From Drosophila miranda (Eukaryota; Arthropoda; Insecta; Diptera; Drosophilidae), in the NCBI RefSeq assembly GCF_003369915.1, contig NC_046674.1:3596001-3660000 (forward strand): a DNA stretch of 64,000 nucleotides, in the 5' to 3' direction. The translations under genes were made by a program, and so were the position numbers. How positions within the stretch are numbered: the stretch's first letter is position 1; the number at the start of each line of letters is the position of its first letter. Shown here one piece after another: positions 35,138 through 46,442 of the stretch. The notes beneath the pieces were generated by a model that did not search any database, had not been told where the DNA came from, and saw nothing but the letters and a program-made list of their open reading frames with translations.

Positions 35138-35770
35138 ATTGTTAACAGCAAACCACCAAGCAACGTTCTCCCCGACTCTGCACGTGCAACACCATCGCCT
35201 CGCCTCCAGTCAGGGAACGAAACAATAAAAACAAACACAAAAACAAGAAGAACAACAACAGAAACACGTAGAAATCTTCAGCTCGTCCGCCTTGTCGCTT
35301 TTGGGCGGTGCGGGCTGCCAATCAATCTAGTTTGTAGTGATTGTGGAGCAGCTGTCTGTCATAGTCCTGGCGTCTTTCGGCATTTTCGTATACTTTGAGA
35401 GATCCGTTCTACAACAACATGCAGTCCTTGCAACACTACCACCCACAACAACAGCAACACCAGAAACAACAATGGAGAACTATTTGACAAGAAAAAAACA
35501 TTTGCTTAATTCAAAACAAAAGAATGTGTAACATTTTGACACTCGTGTCAAACAAAAAAAAAAAACAAAAACTTTAAATACTTTTATTTTAAGTCTTAAG
35601 TTTATAAAAGAATTAAAATTATTAAAAAAATAATAAAAAAAAAATAAACCAACCATTAAGTGTCTTGACTGACGATAAAATGACTCAAAAGTGTAAGTAT
35701 TCTTGGCATTTTAAATGCATTTATTTACAGTATCCAAATTCTAATCGAAGATGTAGGCTGTAGGCTGCTA
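35138..35770. terminator. Convergent 3' UTRs and polyadenylation signals of the two arginine kinases
   Basis: AATAAA for Argk1 occurs at about 35223 and 35642-35647. AATAAA for the minus-strand kinase is at 35720-35725. The two genes therefore end within about 100 bp of each other, tail to tail, in A/T-rich DNA. I see no other gene. Confidence 0.6.
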
Positions 35771-36925
35771 CTACTTGCACTCCTTGTTCTCGGCATCGAT
35801 CAGGGCGCGAATGCCATCGTACATCTCTTTGACGGCCTCGTACTCGGTGAGACCCATCCGTCGTTTATTGGAGATATCGTGGACCCCGCCCTTGGCCTCG
35901 GTGTGCTCGCCGCTAGTGCCTCGCACCTGCAGATTGTATTTGGTGGACAGCTTTTTCATCTCCTCTGGATTCGCCGTCAGATTGGGCAGCTTGATATGAA
36001 CGGACGCGCGGATTGTTGTGCCCAGATTTGTAGGGCAGAAGGTTAGATAGCCAAGACGCTGGTCGCGGCTGAACTGCAGATACTTGCCCAGGGCCTCGAC
36101 GCCGCCGATCATGCGATCGTACACCTTGCCCAAATCCCCGCCCTTCTCCATGGAGATGATGCGGATGTGGTCCTCTTCGTTAACCCATACTAGGAAATTG
36201 CGCGCCTCGTTGAAGTAAATGCCACGTCCGATGGGCCAAAAGCGCGAGGCACCAGCCGTCTCCAGGAACCGGTCGCCCTCCTTGAACAGGAAGTGCTCGT
36301 CGATCAGTTTCTGCTGCACGGATTTCTCCATACCGCAGAGCGGTAGGTAGCCACCTTTATATTGACCGCTCATCGTATTCAAAGCACCGGATATCATGCA
36401 CTCCAGCTCCGCATACTCAAACTCGCTCAGGCAGGGATTGAAGGGGAAGTTTTTCACAGAACGTCCGCATCGGACACGCGTGGACACAATGTACTTGTTG
36501 TTAGGATCAAGATTAGCGAAATCCTTGCCCTGTCCGAAGCAGGACTCGGGGTGCTTGTCCGTTTTCTTGAAGCCCTTGTGGTAGTCCTCGATAATGGGAT
36601 CGAAGATGTCGGCAAACGTTTTGTACGCCTCTGCGTCGGGGGCGTAGATTCCCACGCCTGAGTCGTGGTTGCACAGCCCAGATTGAATGCAGTCCAGCAG
36701 CGAAGAATTGAAGGATGGTGTTGTCTTCTTTTTCAAATTGTCAAAGATATCTTTTTTAAGGTGCTTTTTCAGCAACGATTTGGAATCGGAGGCAGCTAGT
36801 TTCTTGTAGCCCTCTTCCAGCTGCGCCAATGCATTCGAGTCTACAGGCTTGCCTCCCCCTGTCTTGCTCGCATGTCGGCAAAAAACTTTAAATGTCTCTA
36901 GGCGAAATGGTCGTAGTCGCAGCAT
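35771..36925 (-). CDS. Argk2: Second arginine kinase with a mitochondrial-type presequence, intronless
   Basis: The single exon encodes 384 residues. Residues 1-27 ([15 protein letters not shown], then [11 protein letters not shown]) are rich in Arg/Lys and hydrophobics with a single acidic residue, as in a mitochondrial presequence. The body aligns with Argk1 throughout: [44 protein letters not shown] and [10 protein letters not shown] keep all catalytic residues, so an active enzyme is expected. It lacks introns, as does the Argk1 catalytic region, and lies tail to tail with Argk1, so it looks like a diverged local duplicate or retrocopy. I believe it corresponds to D. melanogaster CG5144 (Argk2); the symbol is from memory. 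Confidence 0.88.
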   Translation of the reverse strand: MLRLRPFRLETFKVFCRHASKTGGGKPVDSNALAQLEEGYKKLAASDSKSLLKKHLKKDIFDNLKKKTTPSFNSSLLDCIQSGLCNHDSGVGIYAPDAEAYKTFADIFDPIIEDYHKGFKKTDKHPESCFGQGKDFANLDPNNKYIVSTRVRCGRSVKNFPFNPCLSEFEYAELECMISGALNTMSGQYKGGYLPLCGMEKSVQQKLIDEHFLFKEGDRFLETAGASRFWPIGRGIYFNEARNFLVWVNEEDHIRIISMEKGGDLGKVYDRMIGGVEALGKYLQFSRDQRLGYLTFCPTNLGTTIRASVHIKLPNLTANPEEMKKLSTKYNLQVRGTSGEHTEAKGGVHDISNKRRMGLTEYEAVKEMYDGIRALIDAENKECK

Positions 36926-38570
36926 AATTTTAAATTTAACTGAAATTTTGAAATGAATTAAATTAAATTAATTTAAATTATATGTGAACAGCTGAATTTG
37001 ATCGATATGGCAACGCCAACGCCTCTATATTTTATTAATTATTTCCTGGAACTACTTTTGGCGCATTGGCCAATGTACGCTTGAGTTCTTATTATGGATC
37101 TTTATTAATTATTATTTAAACTACATTCATTGTGCTTAGCGTCAAAGTCAGATATCAAGATGCCAGACCGCTTAGCAGAGTCGCCGGTGTTGCCAACCAG
37201 CGAACGACTCTAATCTCAGTGTTGCTGAGGGGCTGCGATCCGGGCTGCCACATACTGTTGCTGCATTCGCGTCTCTATCGGCATCGCGTGCAACTACTGT
37301 TGCCGTCTTATCTCGCTCCTTTCCGCCAGAAAGCGCACACTGTTTTTTATATTTGGCACATTGCTACCGATTCAGTACCCGATTCAGAGAGCGAAAAAGA
37401 GAGCTTTAACCGATTTGAAGAGAGCGAAGAGTAGTCTTAACGCGTTCTATGGGCTCAGCTGGGAGTGTGCCCGTTGGCTTTTGCGCTACTGTCACACTAT
37501 CAACTGTGGTCTGGTCTCACTGTGAAGGGCGCGACCCTGTTAAAATTTGATTTTCAGGGGATTTTCAAAGATTTTGGAGGCAGCGATGGTGTCGTCCGAT
37601 GTCACTCATCCCAGAAGTAGACCGTAAAAAAACATTCGACGATCCCGAGGCGGATCAGGCCACAAGGTCGTCCCACTCGTAAACTTAAATTCAAATTGTT
37701 CGCGCCCAACCAATTTTTAAATTCAACTTGGGGCATTTTTTGAGCTATTTTTAGATAGGTACACTTGGGTATACACACTGCGATAGTCCAGTTGCTCGAC
37801 TTCCCATGCCCACAGATAAGACATTGTACAACTGGGGCATGTATATATTCGTACAATGTATACAATACATTAACATGCAGATAAAATTCAATTTCACCAT
37901 TCCATTCCGTGCAAGCAGCACACACAATACAACAGACTCATGAAGATTGAAAAAAAGTGCATATTTAATTCGCAGCATTTGTTGGTATAATAATAAATTG
38001 AATTTCTGTTTCGTTTGCTTGGCGAACACATTCAGATATTTCATTATAATTAAAAATAATTACTGATACAGGCTCCAGAACCAATTGGTGGATACACAAA
38101 CGGGCCGGGCCGAGCAAGGCCTGGCTGGTAGGCTGGCATGCTGGCAGGCGATCATCATGTCATCAATGATCTCGAACAACAATTTCAATTTCCAAATACG
38201 ATTTCAATATGCATTACTTGAGTAAAACTGGTTTCAGCTGTCGCTATCCTCTTCCAATTCAAGGCAACATTTGTGACTGTTCTGTTTTTCTGTTTCTATC
38301 GCTTCTAACGCTTCTATCGCTTAGAGTCTAATTAAGTAAGTGTTCAATTGATACTTTAATGGCTGGCTCTTCTTTTCTGGTCTCTGGTTCTGTTTCTGTT
38401 ATGGTTCTTTCGACAGTTCGCTTTCATTTTCATGGTTATTGTTGGTTTTTTCCCCCTCCGTGTTGTTTCCATTTCATCTCGTGTGTGGCGTGCTCCAGTC
38501 CAATTAAAGTCCATGGAAGGCTGCTAACATTTATTCGTCCTCCTTTACCCTCCCTCCAAACACACCACAC
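36926..38570. other. Intergenic region and probable rearrangement junction
   Basis: About 1.6 kb lie between the heads-out kinase and the 3' end of the cold-shock gene. The first 60 bp upstream of the kinase are AATTAAATT-rich. A 100-codon frame at 37132-37434 starts with TTG/GTG-type codons and lacks family features. The CG9705 3' UTR probably runs down to about 38350. No transposon end was recognised. Confidence 0.4.
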
Positions 38571-39243
38571 CTACTTGGCGGGCGAGGATCCAAACACGGG
38601 CTCCTCCCATTTGTGGTGCACCTCGGGAGTCAAGTTGCTTATCTGTACGTGCACGGCCTGGTGTTTCTCGTACTTTGGTGGAATGGCGCACAGACGGTAT
38701 TTGACCTCATCCCCGGGCATGGGCACATATTCACCTTCGATGCTGGAATTTTTGTGAGCAGTGAGCGAAACGTTAAACGGTGGGCGAAGCGAAGGTTGAA
38801 TGCATTATTTAACAACTTACTCGGAAACATGGCAAAAAACGTCCTCGCCACCGGCGGTGGGGATTATAAAGCCGTGTCCTTTGCTACGGCTAAAGGACTT
38901 TACCACGCCGGTCACCACTGGGTTCTCCAAGGCCCGAGCCGAGCTAAATTTATTCCATTTTTTGTTGGGTTTATGTTGTGTTTTTTTTGTGTGTGTTTTG
39001 TGCGCGCGCAAAAGCGACGGACAGGTCCAATGGATGGAGGGAGCAGTGGGAAGAGACAATTAAATCAATGCCAGAGAAAGGGAGATGGAGATGTAGGAGA
39101 TGGACTTACGTCGAGGCCGTGCGTGTGCGTCGCGTGATTATGGGACTCGGTAGCTGCAGCGAGGCATTCGGGCTGTTATTATGATGATGGAACACTGGCG
39201 GCTTGGCGGAAAGCATCTTCTCGGGTGTCTTTGGGTCAGCCAT
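38571..39243 (-). CDS. CG9705: Cold-shock-domain RNA-binding protein (CARHSP1/CRHSP-24 family)
   Basis: Three exons, 39110-39243, 38821-38943 and 38571-38742, encode 142 residues with consistent phases (2, 2). The N-terminus MADPKTPEKMLSAKPPV is followed by LPSPIITRRTRTAS, the Ser/Thr-proline and RTRT phosphorylation region conserved in CARHSP1. The cold-shock domain follows: VVTGVVKSFSRSKGHGFI (RNP1-like KGHGFI) and EDVFCHVSDIEGEYVP (RNP2-like), then DEVKYRLCAIPPKYEK. Vertebrate relatives bind mRNA 3' UTRs and are dephosphorylated by calcineurin. The human and fly proteins share the same domain order, so orthology is confident. A motif 1 promoter element lies about 520 bp upstream. Confidence 0.92.
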
Positions 39244-39760
39244 GGTTCTTTCAAGTTCGGTTCTTTTCTTTCGGTTAGTAGAGCAGTGGCAGGAAAGCGG
39301 CTTTCGGGTATGTGTGTCTGTGTGTAGCGGCGTCACTGTATGGACGGCAGCCAAGTCTATTGAGTTCAAGGCCAGGGGCGCAGAGGGTTAATTGCGTTGT
39401 GGTATATTTCGCCCCGCAATGTCGCCTTACCAATCTTTTCTATCTGGAAAAGCTCCCTCTCTATCTTTCTAATTAACACCTGTAAATGATTTACAATTGT
39501 AATGAGCAAACTTTCTTTGGTTTGCGCTTTGCTGTGCTTTGGCGGCGGCGGCCACCAATACTGATGCAATTATTTGCCGCGAGGCGAAATGCCGGTTGGG
39601 TTCGATGGAATTCTTACTTCAACTTGAAACTCACTGCAGGGGTTTCACTGTACGTGCCGTGACTTTATTCAGCTGGTATATCTTGCACTTTTACCGATTT
39701 CAAAAGCGGTTTTTTGATTTTTTCAGCAAATCGCGGCTGCGAAGGCGTCCAAAGATAGGG

Positions 39761-39771
39761 CAGTGTGACCG
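39761..39771 (-). promoter_or_regulatory. Ohler motif 1 upstream of the cold-shock gene
   Basis: The minus strand reads CGGTCACACTG, a perfect match to YGGTCACACTR. It implies a cap site near 39765 and a leader of about 500 nt. Confidence 0.65.
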
Positions 39772-40279
39772 TGGAATTATCTATACTTTTCGCCAGAAAC
39801 ATACCGTCCGTTCCAAATATACCGTGAATATACCGATGAAAAAACGAGCTTAGCCCTCCTGACCCTCCTCTATTTAAACAGGTGAAAAACTTGAGTGTTT
39901 ACTGTTTGTAAATTCTTCTTGCAGATCCATTATACCCTTCCTCATTACTCGCAAAAAAGACTGCCATACCTTTCACCTGAGCTGCGATACAATTCGTCAA
40001 GATTCATAATTCTTGTGGAGTGTATTTTAATACTGGTCGACAATGGGCTAACCTTTCTGCCCATTTTATCGGCGTTCGCGACACTTATCGCACTATTGAA
40101 CATCGTAATTTATAAATATTTTAAACTTCAAATGAAAATGAACAAAAATTTCAAATCGCAATTAGCAGCTCCCTGACTGGTGCGATCACTTTTGCTTCAT
40201 GGTGATTTTGGTGGCATTTTAATTACTCCCTTTTAGAGTGTGCATGAAATTCTGAACAACCAGCCATCGACAGAAAAAA

Positions 40280-40288
40280 CATCGATAG
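40280..40288. promoter_or_regulatory. DRE-like CATCGATAG upstream of the RFWD3-like gene
   Basis: This site carries the ATCGATA core of the DRE about 140 bp upstream of the start codon, as in fly housekeeping promoters. Confidence 0.5.
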
Positions 40289-40424
40289 TATTACAAGGAA
40301 TATCGCACATTGCTCTACACTAGCTGTTGTCGAAATAAAAAAGAATTTCTTAAAAACTACAACACATTTAAAATATCAAATTTTTTGCGCCAACTCTTGA
40401 TGAAATTTAAGATAATCAACGGTT

Positions 40425-42525
40425 ATGAGTCACGAGGAAAGTGATGACAGTTGGGAGCAAGTGGCGGATACCGATGACGACGCCACCGCCGATGCCGATG
40501 CCGACGACGACGCCACCGCCGATGCCGAAGCCTATTCGGAGGAAAGTCAGGAGTCCCTTCAGCCCGTTGTGCGACGCCAGAACTGGCAAAGATTTATCGC
40601 ACAGTACCCCGAACTAGCGACGGTTGGCGGGCTGCCAGTGCAACTGCAACAACTCGAATTACTTATGGATCCAGGACTGTCAGCATTGGCTGTCCTGGCG
40701 CCGTTGGAGCGTCGCGAGGCTGATGATGAGACTGATGCGCAGCAAGCGGCTGCAGCAGACGATGCTGCAAATGATGTGGAAGTTCTTGAGGCAGAACTGA
40801 ACGCCCTGGAGGAGGATGCGGAGCCACAGCCGCAACCTGCCAGTCCGCCGACCAACTCGCAAAGAGCCCCAGGACAGGGAGATATCATAAATCTAGAAAC
40901 ACCATCGCCGCCAAAGAAACGCAAGCGTCTATGCGCTGCAGGCAAAAGCCTAACGAAGACGCCCGAGCCGACAAAGGCTCCTGCGCCACCACAAGTGGAC
41001 GAAGACGATGGTCTCACGTGCCCCATTTGCCTGGACTCGTGGGAGATGAGCGGAGAACATAGACTGGTCTCTTTACGCTGCGGCCATCTGTTTGGAGAGG
41101 AATGCATCCGCCGCTGGCTGGCCGAAAGCCAGAGACAGTCGTCCGTGAAGGTGTGCCCCCAGTGCAAGTCAAAGGCCACATACAGGGACATCCGCCACCT
41201 GTATGCCAAGCGCATCGTAGTGGTGGACACCGAAATCAGGGATCAGCTGGAGGAAGAGCGCCGACGCAATCACATCCTGACCACAGAGCTGTCGGCCGCA
41301 AAACTGGCTCACTTCGTGACCAGCGATAAGCTGTTGCAAACGAAAAAGAAATACGACCAGCTGGTCGCTTTGACCGAAGGAACTGGCGGCCGTGGAGCGT
41401 TCTCCGTTCTGTCGGATGCAGCAAAGAAAAGGCCCATCCAGCAGCTGCCCATGCATCGCCTATACATGGAGAAGAACTTTGAGATCACCCGCGACCCCGG
41501 CTGCCGCGTGATGCACTTCTCCGGCAAACACTCGCTGCTGATGGCCAGCCAGAAGAGTGGCCAGAGCCTGTTCCCCGGCTACGGAGTGCGCTTTATCGAT
41601 CCCTTAAACTTCCAGCCGCTGCACTTCCTTTACACAACGGCCATGCTGGTGCGGGATATCTCATTCAGTGACTCGAAGCAGCTGCTGGCTGTGTCCAGTC
41701 GCGAGTCCAAGATCAAGCTGTTCGATGTACGCACCAAGCTGCACTCGTGCATGGTCTCAGCAATGGATAAGACGCTCTGGGCCTGCGGCTTCGATCGTAA
41801 CGACCGGGATAACTATCTGTATGGAGGCGATCTCCGTGGCGGGGCCTACATCTATGATCTGCGCTTTCCCGATAGCATTCTCGGCCAATACCAGGCCACT
41901 GGTGGGTGCATCTACAACACTATGTATCTAATCCGAAAAAACTGAATTTTGTACCTTTATATTTTTAGAGAACTTTAGTCCTGTGATACACATCGAGGCT
42001 GTGCCCCCGAACAAGACCTTTCCCTATGGGGGATTCCTCGTCTGCCAGCTTTCTGCGTTGTCCTTCTACGAGTATGTTTCGGCCGGCGAAGTGGTCCAGG
42101 CCACGCGCCTCAATGTCGACGGACCGTTCCTCTCAATGCAGTACGACCATGTGCAGGACACTCTGCTCATTTCGGCCCGCAGCAATCCGAGCTCCCCCAA
42201 CTCTCGGTTCATACTGGGGCAACTGGACAAGATCGAAAACATCCCGGTGTTCCGGGTGAGAGTCACCATCTTTGGACCCCCAGCAACGCCCATCATGACA
42301 CGACCCACTCAGCTGGGTGTCGAGGATAACACCCTGATCGTTGGCTATCTGCAGAATAACAGGCAGCTGATGCTGCACGACGTCCGCCGGGAGGAGCGTG
42401 TCCAAACGATGCCCGTCAATGAGGTGATCTACGACTTTTGTCCCGTGAGCAACAGCATTGGCTCCTATCTGGCCGCCTTGACCGACAATAAGTGTCGCGT
42501 GTACAAGCTCAATAGCACGGGATAG
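40425..42525 (+). CDS. CG13025: RFWD3-like RING/WD40 E3 ubiquitin ligase
   Basis: Two exons, 40425-41901 and 41969-42525, encode 677 residues; the 67-bp intron is phase 1 (ACT G|GTGGGT). The first 45 residues include an acidic tandem repeat (DDDATADADA). Residues 153-169 hold GDIINLETPSPPKKRKR, a possible SUMO-interacting motif next to a basic nuclear signal. The C3HC4 RING spans about 199-247 (CPICLDSW ... LRCGHLFGEECI ... CPQCKSKA). A coiled coil follows (QLEEERRRNHILTTELSAA), then WD40-like repeats such as SKQLLAVSSRESKIKLFDVR. In vertebrates RFWD3 ubiquitinates RPA and RAD51 at damaged forks and interstrand crosslinks; that role is inferred here from architecture. Confidence 0.9.
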
Positions 42526-43842
42526 AGAAGGATGGATAGATGGATGGATAGAGAAGGGTGGATTGATGGATCATTTTCTGTGAAAATGTATCCTCCTTCA
42601 GTAAATGTTTAATTTTTTGTATTTTTAGTTCTTAATTCTTGCGTTTATTAACACATTTCTCAGAACATAAATCTAGATGTAATTCCATGTAATATTTCAC
42701 GCATTTAGTCATTCTTTTGATTCTGGATTTCAATTGATTTTCGGTTTACTTTTCTTTTCTTTATTTGCGAATGTGTGTGGCTTGTAGATGTTCGTATAAA
42801 ATGTTTTTTTTTTTTTTCCATACGATTAATATACATATAAAGCTATAAAAAAATTGTGTTATTTTATTCGTACGAGTATTCATTACAGATATATGTAGAC
42901 ATATATATAGATATACATATATCCTCCCAAAAAGGTTGAAGAATGCATGAAACGATGAAAATGATGATGCTTTCTGAAGAACAGTCTCTCGAAAAGGAAA
43001 ATGTTTACAACAGAATTCCCTCCTTAAATCGTTTTTTGTTTTGTTTTTTGTATCGAAAACTAAATCTAAATGAGATGGAAACCACATCACATCCCTCCCA
43101 TAGAGTCATTGGTTATTGGTTGTGGGTTTCCTTATAAAGTTGGTATCAAAAAAAGTGTTGTTCATCGTTGGTCATTTTGTTGTTGTTGTTGTTGTCGGAT
43201 CTTTCTGGCATAAATATCGTATCGTATTGTATTGTATATTCGAACAGTAGTATAATGTTTTCCGTATTTCTAGAGTTAGTTCTTGAGTTGAAAGACGTGT
43301 AGATCTATACTTTTCAAGTATAATTTGAATATATTTTGTGTATGGTTTGTGTTGTGTTATTTGTGTGTGTGGGTGTGTGTGTGTGTGGGTGTGTAAGATC
43401 AGAGAATACGTGTATCGATCGTCTCGTATATGGTATAGTATTATATGGTTAGAGATATATAAGATACTTAAAGAACTTCGTAACTTAAATTGTAAGACAA
43501 CTAAATATACAGTAGCGACAGAGAGAGGTAGAGAGATAGAGATAGCGAGAGAGAGAGAGAGATATAAACACTAGATTCACTTAAGGGCTAAACTAAATGC
43601 AAAACGTATAGAGCTCCTACACCTAACCTTCCTAACAGGAAGGAGGAGAGGGAGAAGGTGTCTGCATTCATCAGGGATTCAGATTCAGATTCAGATCAAA
43701 GCGGAGAATCCCCTTGAGAAAATGTAGACATCATCATTTACAAGAGTCTAAAAAATAAAAAAAAAAATTGGTTTGGGAGAAAGAAGGGGGGGGGGGGGGA
43801 GGGGGGTTTATCTGCTTTTGGTTTTTCTTAATCGGCTCCTCC
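42526..43842. other. Convergent 3' UTRs of the RFWD3-like gene and Neurotactin
   Basis: About 1.3 kb without a gene. The centre is AT-rich with TATATA and GT-rich runs (43360-43395), a GAGA tract (43520-43562) and a poly-G run (43786-43806). Minus-strand AATAAA near 42643 could end Neurotactin, implying overlapping transcripts. Confidence 0.45.
43786..43806 (+). repeat. Poly-G run near the Neurotactin stop codon
   Basis: Fourteen and then seven G residues separated by one A lie about 40 bp past the Nrt stop codon. On the transcript this is a poly-C run; on the template strand it is G-quadruplex-prone. Confidence 0.9.
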
Positions 43843-46442
43843 TCAATCGATGCGCGCATAGCGCGGCACTATATCCTTGCTAATCCAGTAATTGCAATGC
43901 TCGTAGTCCTCCTGCGGCTGTGCATCCTGCCCCACATTGATCACCCTTCGGCGTGGCTCGAACGACTGCACCGTGCCGTGCGATACATAGTAGTAGAAGA
44001 GCTGCTGCATGGCCGACACATAGCGACGCTGCTCCACGGTGTGGGGCTCATAGCGACCCAGAATGGCCTGCACATCGGCATCCACTGTCGCCAGCTGATC
44101 CTCGCCCTCGCCCTGGGTCACCACATAGAAGGGTACGCTCGGCTGGAGGCGGGCATTCGTCAGTAGCGGGCAAACGGTGCGTATGTCCGTGATGATGGAC
44201 ACCAGAGCGGCGTAGTTCGTGGCATTGTAGCGTTCGATCACCTCATCGGTGAGGCCCAGGGCTCCGATTTGCGAATTGTTCAAGTACTCGCGCACCTCCT
44301 CCTTCGTCCAGTTGGCGTGCAGCTCGCGCAGCTTCTCGGTGTGCGCCTCATGGGCGGTGGCTCCCACGACCAGCAGCGGCTGCTCGGTGGCCTGGTCGCG
44401 CTTCCACGACTCCGAGGGATGCTGGAACAGCACATCTCCATCCAGGACCAACCACTCGTGACGGCTGCCGCTGTTTATCTCCTGCGGCTGGGGCAGATCC
44501 TGGGGGAAGTGCAGCCAAGTGTCGGGTGTGGCGGCCCACAGTTTCTCGCTGGAGGCATCGCGCAGGCATCCCACATCGCTGCAATCCAGGGTGACCATCA
44601 ACTGCTGATTAAGCTTCTCCGCCTCTGCCAGGGGCTTGCCGGGGAATATGGCCGATCCGGAGGAGGACCAGGCGCGTGTGTACAGATCCTTGAGCTTGGG
44701 GGAGCTCACCAGCGCAGAGACCAGAGTGGCGCCCGCACGATGTCCCAAAAGAGTCACGGACTTGGGATCGCCTCCAAAGTTAACGATATTCAATTGGATC
44801 CACTTGAGTACAGCAATGATATCGGTGAGAGCGTAGTTGCCAGAGGTCCTTGGGTGCGCCTCTTTCGTGAGCGATTCCAAGGCGAGGAATCCAAAGATGC
44901 CCAGGCGGAAATTCGGGCGCACAAAGATCACGTCATGGGAGCGGGAATAGCGGGCCGAGGGACGCAGTATGCCAGGCGATGGCCCCGCCAGGGACTCGGC
45001 GCCAATGAGCACCACCACGGGCAGGGGATTCGTGTAGCGCACATGGGGCGTCACCACATCCAGGAAGAGGCAATCCTCGTCCCCCACAGTGGTGCCGTTG
45101 CCCAGTCGCTGAGTGCACACGACGCTGCTGTTGTGCGTCTGCAGCGTGTCGTTCCAGCAGCCGTCGATGCTGTCGATCAACTGTGCGGGTCTCCAGCGCA
45201 GTTCATCCACGGGCGCCTTGGCATAGGGTATGCCACGGAAGGCAAAGGCTCCATCCTCCTTGACCCCCTCCACGGGCCCGCAGCCTGTTACGGCGAGAAT
45301 GTAGCGACCCTCGCGTAACGGGGGAGAGGTCAAAGTCTCGTGTGTCAGCACATATCCAATCACCGCGAGGAGCAGCACAAACAACAGGATGCCGAAGGCA
45401 ATCAAAGCATCGTCCACGCTGCATTTGTAGCCACGGAGGCGCTGCAACAGCGAAATGGGACGATCGCGTTCGTCCTCTTCGGCGGCGAGCTTCTGTTCTG
45501 CGGCCAGTTTCTCGTCCTTCAGTTCACTTTTGATGTCATCCGTGCCATTGGCATTCTTGACGGGTGCACGATCCACCGTGTCCTGATCCTTGAGCGAATC
45601 ATCCAGAGTCTCCATCGAGGCGAGGCCTGCCTTGCCGCCCAGCCCCATCTCCACATCGTCGCCGTTCTTTCGCTGCTTGGGGATCATATTCGCAATCGGA
45701 AGTTTGATGGCATTCAAGAGTCCTCGCTTCGGTGGCGGATCCACGGCTGCTACGTCCTCCGCGGCGGCAGCTTCAGCAGTGGCTTCTGTGCAAATGGAAA
45801 TCTCAGGTTAGTTCTCGTACAAATGAACAGGAAAATCTATGACATACCCGACTTGGCATCCGCGTCTCCATTTACGAGCGCCTTCTTCTCCTTTTCGGCT
45901 CCTGGCTTGCGCACAAAGAAGCTCCTGAGACGCTGTCCCAGGCCAGGACGCGGCTTGGGCTCTGCTGCTGCTGCTGCAGCGGCGGCATCTCCATTGACTG
46001 CCGTCGCCTCCTTGTCCTTGTCCTCTGCATCCTTTTCGAGCAGCTCGCCCTCGGCGCCATCGCCCTCTGCCTTGGGTTTGTTTTTCATAAAGAAACCCGG
46101 CAGCTTGAGGCCACCGATGGGTATCTTCTTGGGCTTCACCTCGCGCTCTTCCTTGCTGATTTTCTTCTCCTCTGCCGGACCGCTGCCCTCCGTCGGCTGT
46201 GGCTTCTCCTTCTCCTCGGGAATGTCAATGATCTCATGTCCCTTCTCTTCAGTCGTCTTTTCGCCCACCGGCGACTTCTTGCCCGCATTGGGGGTGGCCG
46301 GCTTCGATGACTGCGGACTGGGCGTCTTCTCGGTCTTCTTGCTGTCCAGCATCTTGTCCGTCTCTTTGGGCTCCTCCAGCGTCTCCTGCTGTGCGGCCGT
46401 TGTCTCTGTCGGTGGCGTTTCCTTCTCCTCGAGTTCTCCCAT
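43843..46442 (-). CDS. Nrt: Neurotactin: type II membrane adhesion protein with inactive cholinesterase-like ectodomain
   Basis: Two coding exons, 45848-46442 and 43843-45785, encode 845 residues (phase 1 junction), matching the family length of about 846. The N-terminal 320 residues are a charged Glu/Lys/Pro-rich cytoplasmic region containing IGGLKLPGFFMKNKPK and a related GLGQRLRSFFVRKPG. A single membrane segment, ALIAFGILLFVLLLAVIGYVL, lies at about 325-345. The ectodomain has the carboxylesterase fold (GCGPVEG, EDCLFLDV, FGGDPKSVTLLGH). At the nucleophile elbow the sequence is GHRAG rather than GESAG, so Arg replaces the catalytic Ser. Drosophila Neurotactin binds Amalgam and acts in axon fasciculation. 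An acceptor at 46509 shows that at least one 5' UTR intron exists; a donor GAAG|GTACGT at 46827 offers a nearby leader exon. Confidence 0.96.

Larger units (their letters stand above)
39244..40424. other. Divergent intergenic region between the cold-shock gene and the RFWD3-like gene
   Basis: About 1.2 kb contain the minus-strand leader of CG9705 and the plus-strand promoter of the RING gene. Motif 1 at 39761-39771 and a DRE-like site at 40280-40288 are annotated separately. The open frame at 39895-40176 starts with GTG and has one hydrophobic run; I do not call it a gene. Confidence 0.45.

Noticed and set aside
37132..37434. 100-codon plus-strand frame between the second kinase and CG9705
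   Set aside because: Non-ATG start, no splice context and no domain; consistent with chance.
40559..41230. 223-codon minus-strand frame over the RFWD3-like gene
   Set aside because: Shadow of the coding exon; Ser/Ala/Arg-rich without domains.
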